DNA of 64,000 bases from NCBI RefSeq assembly GCF_020360975.1, contig NW_025408670.1:992001-1056000 (forward strand), in the 5' to 3' direction. This DNA is from Hirsutella rhossiliensis (Eukaryota > Ascomycota > Sordariomycetes > Hypocreales > Ophiocordycipitaceae). The stretch's first letter is position 1. Every line of letters starts with the position of its first letter. Below, piece by piece: positions 48,453-55,817 of this stretch. The position numbers and the translations under genes were made by a program. A model generated the notes under the pieces. It was not told the DNA's origin, ran no database searches, and worked only from the letters and a program-made list of their open reading frames with translations.

Positions 48453-48547
48453 TACCTTTTCTTTTTTTCTTACTAGTCAGCTTATGGCTGTGAGACTATA
48501 GTTCCAGCTGTTGTATTTCGAGCCAATTCCGTTCTCTTCTAATCATC
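48453..48547. other. Spacer between transposon and secreted-protein gene
   Basis: It is about 95 bp of normal composition, the 3' flank of the minus-strand gene. I see no clear polyadenylation signal, so the transcript may end inside the transposon. Confidence 0.5.
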
Positions 48548-49141
48548 TCAATCCACATCGTTCGAGAGAGTACTATTTGCCTCGAGTTGCTCGATATAAC
48601 GTTCGCAACCGTTCCTATTCCAGGCCTCTTCAAAAGCCTTGGATGCCTCTTCATAAGCCTTGGATGCCAGGTCAAAAACCTGGGATGCCTCTCCGCACTT
48701 AATCAGGTTTTGATCCTCTATCTGGTCACTGGCGCCAGGGACCGCGTCTGTAGTCGGGTTGTTACCCGCGTCGGCGTTTGTGTTGCCGTCAGCCACACGC
48801 TTCGGCAGGATGCAATCCCTGACATCTTCATCGCCATCTTCTGCCCCGGTGCCAATCGTGTTCGGCTCATTAAGGCATTCCTCAACTGCATCAATGCAAG
48901 CAGACGCATCGTCCACAATGCAAGCCTTGCTCTTACCGCTCATACAGTCCCATATAGGCATTTGCTCCTTGCGGCACAGCACTAGTGCGTCGTCGCATTC
49001 TTGAAGTCCGTCTTTTACACAAAACTGGACCCGAAACTTATCCACACGTTCTGGGGCCGGCTTTGCTTCTTGTCGGATCATGATTGAGTGCGCAGCAGCT
49101 AAGCTGGCAAATGAGACCAGGGCTAGGGGATGGCGCTTCAT
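48548..49141 (-). CDS. Cysteine-rich secreted protein (effector candidate)
   Basis: An intact 197-residue frame without introns. Residues 1-19 form a signal peptide (basic start, hydrophobic core ALVSFASLAAA). The mature part has ten cysteines (41, 49, 56, 66, 74, 82, 89, 110, 149, 179); the first seven recur every 7-10 residues, suggesting helices crosslinked by disulfides. A Lys-Arg pair at 114-115 could be a Kex2 site, and N189-S-T is a glycosylation sequon. Residues 150-174 are 3.5 copies of a heptad (consensus E-E-A-S-K-A-F) encoded by a 21-bp repeat. I do not recognise a family. Small, secreted, Cys-rich and repeat-bearing proteins next to transposons are typical effector candidates, but function here is inference. 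Confidence 0.82.
   Translation of the reverse strand: MKRHPLALVSFASLAAAHSIMIRQEAKPAPERVDKFRVQFCVKDGLQECDDALVLCRKEQMPIWDCMSGKSKACIVDDASACIDAVEECLNEPNTIGTGAEDGDEDVRDCILPKRVADGNTNADAGNNPTTDAVPGASDQIEDQNLIKCGEASQVFDLASKAYEEASKAFEEAWNRNGCERYIEQLEANSTLSNDVD
48620..48694 (-). repeat. 21-bp coding minisatellite (heptad repeats)
   Basis: It encodes residues 150-174 of the secreted protein as GEASQVF, DLASKAY, EEASKAF, EEAW. On the plus strand the repeating block looks like GCCTTGGATGCCTCTTCA. Unit number could vary between strains by replication slippage without breaking frame. Confidence 0.85.
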
Positions 49142-49489
49142 GATGCCTTTTGAGAGGTTCGAGAAGATGGTGTAAAGATTGTGACTTGTGCAAAGGCGAG
49201 TTGTCGTCTAGGTGTATAATGCGTCTGGACCACAAGCGCTTATATATATTTGTAGAATCCTCGATGCTCAGTTAGCCTTTATATAACTCGAACTGCGGCT
49301 GCTCATACATCTTATATCGCACAGGCGTGACAAGGTGCAAAGGCAAATATATCTAACCGTCTTCCCGACACAGTGTGCCTAGAGGTGTAAATACCTACTT
49401 GGTATGGACGAGTCAGACTACCGGCTAGACTGACTTGTTGGTCACACCACAGCGGTTTAAAATGGACACAAATATTTGCAATAGTATTA
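49142..49489. promoter_or_regulatory. Upstream region of the secreted-protein gene
   Basis: A TATA-like run (CTTATATATATT on the plus strand, 49239-49250) lies about 100 bp before the minus-strand start codon, and a second (TTTATATAA, 49277-49285) lies about 35 bp further upstream. The MITE at 49490 caps the upstream region about 350 bp from the start, so it could supply or interrupt regulatory sequence. No other element is recognisable. Confidence 0.45.
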
Positions 49490-49804
49490 CCCCGTTGGTC
49501 TAGGCGTGGGGCCACAGCAGCCCAACTAAGTGGCGAAGACACTTAGCTGGCCCAAAAAAACCCGAGACAGCACAAAACCCCCCGGGACAATCCTGGGGCC
49601 TAGTAGTTTACTAGAACAGTGTTAAGAAGATGTTAGTATTTCTTCGAAAATACGGTAAAATCCTAGGTACTTAATTCTAAACACTTATATTAGTAGTTTC
49701 CACTATTCTACAATTGTCCCGGGGGTTTTTGTGCTGTCCCGGATTTTTTGGGCCAACTTAACGGCAGTTAAGTTGGTCAGCCGCCCCTGCCTTTGACCAA
49801 CGGG
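49490..49804. mobile_element. 315-bp MITE related to the pogo-like transposon
   Basis: It is flanked by TA (49488-49489 and 49805-49806). The ends are CCCGTTGGTC and its reverse complement, one base different from the full-length element; the left side has one extra C. Blocks such as GGGGCCACAGCAGCCCAACT and GGCCCAAAAAA are shared with the 2.8-kb transposon's inverted repeat. Both arms carry a hairpin: left 49522-49550 (11-bp stem with one mismatch, loop GCGAAGA), right 49753-49776 (CCAACTTAA / TTAAGTTGG, loop CGGCAG). The 130-bp centre is AT-rich and noncoding. It is presumably mobilised by a transposase of the same family. Confidence 0.92.
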
Positions 49805-49806
49805 TA

Positions 49807-50770
49807 GTTGTTAATAGCTGAGAATGTGATGGGAGGGTGGCTAAGTAAGATAACGCTTGTCCGGTTATAGGCATAACCTAGTAAAAGCCTATGCCTTCTT
49901 GTATTTTAGAAACGAACGAAGCCCCGGCCAAGACGATTATACTACGCCTCTCGGCCGATCAAGTGGGTTCATCCCATCCGATGTCGGCTGATATCAAGCG
50001 CGCGATCTTGAATACGAGGATCAACCGTTATAAGACGGCGGAAGAATAATAAGTCTCTAGAGAGATACGTCTTCCGCAACGGCCTGGTTGTGAACGCTTA
50101 TACCGGCCAACTCGAGACAAATATAATAATTAGGCGTACTCGCGTCCTCGGCGTCATCGAACCACGATTTGTTAGCCGCCCGCCGCCGTCGTGGTCGAAG
50201 CGCCCCCGGAACAGCCGTACTTGGCCCATTGTCTGGTGCACACAACACTCCGCCCTCTACTTGCCGTGCCCGACGCGGTCATTGTCCTTTGGGCTGTGTT
50301 TTACCTTAGGGCTCGGGAGGGCGCACCAGCCATGATCGCCGGCGCAGCACAGTCCTTCTCGCCTACCAAGCCCCTTTTGTTCCATCACTTACATGCTCTA
50401 ATCAAGATTATGCTACTCAGGTATCCCCACTCGGCATTGACTCTTCGTAGAGCTGAGAGGCTTGGAGTGAACACGCTGTAAATTGACCCATCGTCCAGCA
50501 GGACGCTCGTCTTTCTGCATAAGGCTCAGTTGCTTCAGAATCAGCATAGTGGACATGAATCAGAACACCTGACCAAATTTCATCCAAAGCGACCAAACGG
50601 GGCTTATACAGTATTTTCAGACTAAAAGCCCAGGGAGCCACACACATACAAACAACAGGGATAATCCATACCTATGCATTAAGGCCAAGGGAAGTAGCAA
50701 TTTCGTGCTAGGACCTTATTACCATCAGGGCAGGGCTATACAAGCAGCTATATTAGGGTCTAGGCGAGGT
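49807..50770. other. Intergenic region without a recognisable gene
   Basis: The composition is normal and not RIP-mutated. Short overlapping frames on both strands (up to 96 codons, for example plus 50191-50481) have no recognisable domain and mutually conflict. A small inverted repeat (GCGGAAGA near 50038, TCTTCCGC near 50070) is present. The stretch may hold remnants of an older gene, but I see no support for naming one. Confidence 0.5.
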
Positions 50771-50779
50771 GTCTATACG

Positions 50780-50787
50780 TATAAATA
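50780..50787 (+). promoter_or_regulatory. Distal TATA-like element
   Basis: TATAAATA lies about 220 bp upstream of the start codon at 51008. It could be used if the leader is long; the closer candidate at 50904 is favoured by spacing. Confidence 0.3.
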
Positions 50788-50903
50788 CCACTTTTGGATG
50801 TCACATAGCTGGATAGATATGCATTAGAAGTTCACCTCTTTAAGACCGCCTTTTCCTTCTACTGTGCTCTCAATACTGTTTGAGAGATAGACACATGGAC
50901 ATT

Positions 50904-50909
50904 TATAAA
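50904..50909 (+). promoter_or_regulatory. Proximal TATA-box candidate
   Basis: TATAAA within ATTTATAAAGG sits about 100 bp before the ATG at 51008, the usual distance for filamentous fungal promoters with short leaders. Confidence 0.45.
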
Positions 50910-51007
50910 GGCAGCGGTATAATCCAGCGTATAACTGAGAGGCTTGATCCGCTAAAGCAGTATCATTACATACTTGTCATTCTCTACGCGCAACTACAAG
51001 TACAACA

Positions 51008-52723
51008 ATGATATATTTCCGAGATCCATTTTCAGTAAAGGGAGTACTGCGCTTGTTCGCATTATGGGCGATTGTGCTGCTGCTCTCAGACTTTGGCCAC
51101 AGCCTGCCCCCTCTAGCAATCGCGCCCTTGAGCTTACAAAAACGTGTGGAGCTTAACATTGATGACCCATCGCCAGGGTTTGTCTATCGTGGGGAAATGA
51201 GAAGTCCAGATCAAATTCGTGAAGCTGGCGGATTCCACTCGCGAGGCCTCCAATTGCAACAATCGGGCAAACAACTGAGTGGAGAACAACTATCACGGGG
51301 CAGCAGCCTGTTTGAGCATGCTCAAGGGCTCGAAACGACAGAATACACCCGATATGTTTCAACAAGCGCTGATCCGAAAGCGGCCCTGAAGTTCGCCATC
51401 GACGACGAAGGAAAGGAAGGAAAAACTGGGTATGTCTTCAAGGTCCGCACTGACAAAAGAATGGTGGCCGTAAACCCATCGCTTGGCTCGTATTCTCCGT
51501 TCCAATACCAGAAGGAACACGCAGTGGTTGGGTTTATTCCTCAGGACCAAATCGTCGGCTGGTACAGAATCACAGACGAGACACACTCGTTCACCCCAAA
51601 GGGACTTCAAGAAGCTGCGGATAAGATTAAAAACAACGACCTTGAATTTGCCCAGAATCCTACTTATGATGAAAAAAAATACGCTAAGAAGCGCGGCGGA
51701 GCGAGGCCTGAGCTCGCAGGGTTTCCAAAAGATCACAAGGCATGGGCAGAGAAACCATGGAAAGCGTTCAAGGACAAACCCGTGAGGGATATTTTTGAAC
51801 AAATGCTTCAGCGGATATGCGGCAAAGTCAAAGCAAAAAGAGATCTGTCATGCTTAACAAGCTTTGGCTCTCAGGGTAAGCCCATGCCTGGTGGATCAAA
51901 AGGTGGAAATCCCAAGGTTGCTCCCGACACTCCTGATCCTAAGAAGCCCCCGAAAAAAGGAAATCCAATGGATATCGAGCCCGGGGCGGCACGGCCGAAG
52001 GGAAAAGGCATCAAGGTTTTCCATACCAGATTAACACTCAGGGGAACTGGATCCTTCGCGGCGGGTGCTTTACTGGTCGGGGCACCATTATTGAGAGGCG
52101 GATGGGAAAGACTCAAGCAGACGAATACAGTTTTCGGAAAAGCTGCCCAGGCCTTTGACAACTGGGTGGCAGGTATACAGGAGTTAATCGGAGGCCCTCT
52201 ACAGCCTGATATATATGGAAATGCGTTAAAGAAGAAAATCATTACAGGGATAGGAAAAGCTCTTCAACTCGGGTTTGAGACAGTAAATCAGAAATGGGAA
52301 AGGGAGGCTGCTGAAAGGAGGGCCTTAGATATGAAGATGCTGCAAATGGCGGCAGATATCAATGCGCTTCTACAGGCTTGCGACGAGTCAGAAGAAAATT
52401 CTTTAGACGATGTCAAGTTTACAGAGGCATACTGTACCAAGCTTCGTAACGAAGTTAAGACAGCAGAGGCCAAGGAAGAAGAGGAGGAGAAAAGGATAAA
52501 AGAGGAGGAGAAAAGGACAAAAGAGGAGTGGAAGAAGAGGGAAGATAAGAAGAAGAGGAAGGCAGAGGAAAGAAAGGCTGCCGATACGTTGAGGAGAAAA
52601 CAGGAGGCAAAGAGGAGAGCCTGTAAAGTAAGTTATCGCCTATTGCTTAAGGCACTGACTCAAGGGCCACCATCCGCTCTAACAAGAATCATAGTGCAAA
52701 CCTATTCCACCCTTGCGGACTGA
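51008..52723 (+). CDS. Secreted enterotoxin-A-like ADP-ribosyltransferase
   Basis: An intact 571-residue, single-exon frame; the start has a good context (CAACAATG). Residues 14-33 are a hydrophobic signal segment, and Lys45-Arg46 could be a Kex2 propeptide site. Residues 57-251 fit the heat-labile enterotoxin A-chain family: Y-R-G at 60-62 (NAD-binding Arg), S-T-S at 118-120, Glu170 followed by the G-F-I-P-Q-D-Q-I-V-G-W stretch, and AGFPKDHKAWAEKPW at 237-251. The position two before Glu170 is Gln, so the usual E-x-E reads Q-x-E. Cys271 and Cys282 enclose Lys-Arg (277-278), resembling a cleavable disulfide loop. A Pro/Lys/Gly-rich linker (286-335), a short hydrophobic stretch (349-362) and a Lys/Glu coiled coil (about 425-540) follow. 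The likely role is NAD-dependent modification of a host protein; the substrate is unknown. A GTAAGT at 52629 could be a donor, leaving the last 30 residues less certain. Confidence 0.85.
   Translation: MIYFRDPFSVKGVLRLFALWAIVLLLSDFGHSLPPLAIAPLSLQKRVELNIDDPSPGFVYRGEMRSPDQIREAGGFHSRGLQLQQSGKQLSGEQLSRGSSLFEHAQGLETTEYTRYVSTSADPKAALKFAIDDEGKEGKTGYVFKVRTDKRMVAVNPSLGSYSPFQYQKEHAVVGFIPQDQIVGWYRITDETHSFTPKGLQEAADKIKNNDLEFAQNPTYDEKKYAKKRGGARPELAGFPKDHKAWAEKPWKAFKDKPVRDIFEQMLQRICGKVKAKRDLSCLTSFGSQGKPMPGGSKGGNPKVAPDTPDPKKPPKKGNPMDIEPGAARPKGKGIKVFHTRLTLRGTGSFAAGALLVGAPLLRGGWERLKQTNTVFGKAAQAFDNWVAGIQELIGGPLQPDIYGNALKKKIITGIGKALQLGFETVNQKWEREAAERRALDMKMLQMAADINALLQACDESEENSLDDVKFTEAYCTKLRNEVKTAEAKEEEEEKRIKEEEKRTKEEWKKREDKKKRKAEERKAADTLRRKQEAKRRACKVSYRLLLKALTQGPPSALTRIIVQTYSTLAD
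52481..52550 (+). repeat. 21-bp coding repeat in the ART-like gene tail
   Basis: Two and a half copies of GAGGAGGAGAAAAGGAtaaa-type units encode E-E-E-K-R-I-K, E-E-E-K-R-T-K, E-E-W-K-K. This heptad-length repeat builds the charged coiled coil near the C terminus and is a plausible site of length variation. Confidence 0.75.
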
Positions 52724-52833
52724 GTGCGGTTTAAAGTGCCGGCCACACTTGGTTCTAAGCTTGATGGGAGGTGGCAGGTTTCAGTAACTCTCTTCCTATT
52801 TATTTAGGGCTGTAAACAAATGAATCATATCTA

Positions 52834-52839
52834 AATAAA
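52834..52839 (+). terminator. Polyadenylation signal candidate
   Basis: AATAAA lies about 110 bp after the stop codon at 52721-52723, the expected distance for a 3' processing signal. It lies at the point where AT-rich sequence begins. Confidence 0.45.
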
Positions 52840-52936
52840 ATCATATAAATCCAAATTAAATTGAATTAAATAGAGTAAAATCTTAGCAGTTATTACTATT
52901 AATAAATTATTACTCTAATACTTATAAGGTAGGGGC

Positions 52937-52968
52937 TAGTAGTAGTAGTAGTAGTAGTAGTAATAGTA
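52937..52968. repeat. AGT trinucleotide microsatellite
   Basis: About nine AGT units ending TAATAGTA, 215 bp after the stop codon of the ART-like gene. Simple sequence. Confidence 0.9.
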
Positions 52969-53918
52969 TTTTTTTATCTAGTAGCCTTATACTACTTAGG
53001 TCTCTATAAGGGAGTATAGGACGTACTAAGCTAGTTAGTATCTATATATTATATATTATATAGTTTACTTACTATTTAGTATTTTATTAGCTTAAAGGCG
53101 CTTATAATAAACCTAATGCTTATTTACGGGTTATTTAAGTATAAAGAGAGAGCTATCTTATAATTAGATTAATAGATTTAGCTTAAGGCCTTATAGCCCT
53201 TAATAACCTAAGTAAGCGGCGCTTAGTTATAAGACTTTAATACTTCCTAAGGTTAAGGTAAGTAATAAAAAGGATTAAGAAGAAAAGATAGGGTAGGAAA
53301 AGAGAAGTATAAAAGCTTAGTAGTAAGGGTAGATCCTTAAAAAGAAGGAGCTTACTTTTATTAGCTTAATAAGTTTATTAAAGTCTTTACTTAATACTTA
53401 ATTACTAGCTATAGTTAGTAAGGATATAGGCTATAGCTTATAATATAGTATAATCTTTTTATAATAAAAGATATATATAAGCTCTTTTTATTATTTATAT
53501 AAGTAAGTTAATTATATATTATTATAGTTAAACCTTTTATAGTAATTAATAAGGTTAGAAAAAAGGTTATTTAGATCCTTAATATTTTATACTTTAAAAG
53601 ACTTCTATACTTTCTTAAGGGCCTTTAAGTAAGTCTTCTTAACTTTAAAGTAGCTTTAGCGCTAGTATATAAGCTAGTTTTAAGCTATAGGTATAGATAA
53701 TAAATCTTAACGCTTCTTAATTATATTTATAATAGCCTTAAGCTCTCGTAAAGAGAGATATAAGAAGTATATATAAAATGCACGAAGGTAAAATTAAAAG
53801 TAAGGGGTCGGATAGGCAGGGCAGAGAGATATAATTCTTACGGGAGTAGCAATAAAGGTAGGGGAGTAATTATTATATTGCCTTAATTATCCTTCTTTCC
53901 TCTATCTAACGCCCCTCT

Positions 53919-55209
53919 TTATACCTATCTAGCATCTTAATTAATAAAGAAGATCCTACTTAAAGAAGCTACTAATATCCTTTTAACTACCGAGCTTTTT
54001 ACCGGTTTTTTCCTTCTTTTCTAGCCGTTGCCGGTATATCCGTCTTATCTCTCGCTACCTCTATAGGAAGCTATCGCTACTTCTACTTCCCCTTATACCC
54101 CTACCCTCCTTTCTATACCTCTTTTTAGCTCCTTCTTCCTTCTTCTATACCGGGTGTTTTTAGCTTCCTTAGTCCCTCTTACTAAGGGATATCTCCGAGA
54201 ACTACGAAATTAAGCTACGCTTCGCAATATACCCCCTTAGCTATAGCCTGCCCTTATAGTAAGGGCATAGCTAATACGGCTTCGGGCTAGTAAGTGTATA
54301 GAGGAGGTTCTTAGCTCTATACTTCTCCCTTTACTCGAGGAAAGCAGGGGCCCTTTTAGGTCCCTAGGCTCTTTTAGACCTACTTAAGGAATAGGGGCCT
54401 AAAGAGGGGAAAGTCCTATAAGAAAGGGGGCCTTCTTAGAAGGGAAAAACCTAATTAAATAGGGGGCCCTCTAAATAGAAAAACCTCTTCCTTCTCTTCG
54501 GCTATAGACGTTACCTTCTCGTACGGGCTATTAGCTCCTCTCGTAGACTCTTAAGGCGGGCCTCTAAGGATAGCTTCTCTCGAACGTCTTCTAGCCTAAT
54601 TTACTATAAAAAGATAGCTAGCTTCTACTTCGGTAAGGGCTTTATAAGACCGTCGGCTTTTATTAATACCGTTAGAACCTAACGGACGGAAATAAGTCCC
54701 CTTTAGACCTCTTAGCGTAACTAATACTAGTAGATATCGATATACTATAGCTAAGTTAATAGCTTACTATTTTCTATAAGAATTCGTATAGTCTATATAT
54801 TATTATATTCTATAGCTAATAGGGTCGGAATTTATAGTCGTAGAGATATTAGTAGCCGGCTAAGGAAAATCGCTTCTTTTAACGCTTCTAAAAGAGCTAG
54901 TAGCTCTGCCTCTATACTTAAAGTCGTAACGGTAGCTTGCTTCGAAGCTCTCTAAGTAATAGTTCCTCTAAAAAGGGATATAATATACCCCTATAAGCTC
55001 TTTCTATCTAAGGAATTATCTATAAAGAACGAATTACTCGAATAAAGGAAGATTTTAGTAGCTAATTTCTTCCTTTCCTACCCTCCTAGGCGTAGACTAT
55101 ATAATCTCGTTAAATAGAGATAAAGGATAGCTTAGTCTACTACTTCTTAGTGCCTAGGGCTAGGATTCTAGTTATACCTAGCTAGCTAGGAGACCGTAAA
55201 AGAGATATC
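53919..55209 (-). pseudogene. Copia-2 3' end: RNase H, polypurine tract, LTR-like repeat
   Basis: The minus strand reads a Copia RNase H and C terminus between about 54480 and 55000: R-A-S-K-Q-A-T-V-T-T followed by I-E-A-E-L-L-A-L and K-E-A-I-F-L-S-R-L-L. Further on comes Y-I-D-I-Y with a K-G-D-L-F-P segment, matching the usual H-V-D-I and T-x-D-G-L-T-K end of Copia pol. Left of it, CCCCCTT at 54231-54237 may be the polypurine tract, and 53919-54230 is the LTR-like repeat also found at 43953-44267. RIP is moderate. Gypsy copy 2 inserted into the pol region at 55210, so the rest lies beyond the window. Confidence 0.7.
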
Positions 55210-55680
55210 TATAACGACCAGCGTTATTCCTAAGGGATAAACCTATCGAGGGGTTTATATTAGTAGATATAATAGGGCGTGGTCTAAGTAATAATAAGTA
55301 TATTACGTTAGTAATAAGTTAAAGGTCGTAGACCGTAGACTATAACTAGGTAATTAAGTGATCGGAATTAGAGATAAGATCGTAATAGAGATCGTAATAA
55401 TTATAATATATTAAAAGCTATTAAGCTATCTATCTAAAGGAGTAAAAGTAGGTAGCTATATATACCTATAGAGACTATCCTTAGATTATAGGCCTAGCTA
55501 TAATCCCTAACGTTAGATCGTATAGAGCGTAGTAATCTCGTTAATCCTAGATCGCTTAGATCTCTACGATCTCCTCGATCCTATATCTATTAGATAGTCG
55601 TGCCGACTATTTATCTATTAGACCGTGTTACGTGCTTAACGCGGTCGACCGTTAGCGGCCTAGTAGCTATAGTCGTAATA
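55210..55680 (-). repeat. 3' LTR of Gypsy copy 2
   Basis: It is homologous to 5593-6041 along its length, with extra bases around 55357-55410 (a partial repeat of GATCGTAATA-type sequence). The polypurine tract follows directly as TCTCCCCTCCTTTT on the plus strand at 55686-55699. Confidence 0.88.
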
Positions 55681-55817
55681 TAATATCTCCCCTCCTTTTA
55701 GTCTTATCCGTAAGACCTACTATAGCTGCCTTAGCCGCCGTATATAAATATACCCTTATCGCGTCGTGCGTAAGTATATCGTTCCTTATTTCTTTATCCT
55801 TTCGGGATATACTGCTA

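Larger units (their letters stand above)
52800..53918. repeat. AT-rich RIP-mutated stretch, unresolved
   Basis: CpA/TpG drop sharply from about 52850. An (AGT)n microsatellite of about nine units is at 52937-52968. A minus-strand readable frame at 53100-53780 has RIP-type stops but no motif I can assign. Around 53775-53870 some CpA/TpG survive. The stretch leads into the Copia-2 repeat. Confidence 0.5.

Noticed and set aside
50057..50647. Overlapping small open frames in the intergenic region
   Set aside because: They are mutually overlapping on both strands with no domain or signal peptide; length is consistent with chance in GC-balanced DNA.
51359..52242. Minus-strand open frames of 123-147 codons
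   Set aside because: They are antisense shadows of the ART-like gene, which has the signal peptide and family motifs.
52629..52700. Intron at the end of the ART-like gene
   Set aside because: GTAAGT is present, but no branch point plus acceptor pair at suitable spacing is evident; the open frame reads through to TGA at 52721, so a single exon is kept with a caution.
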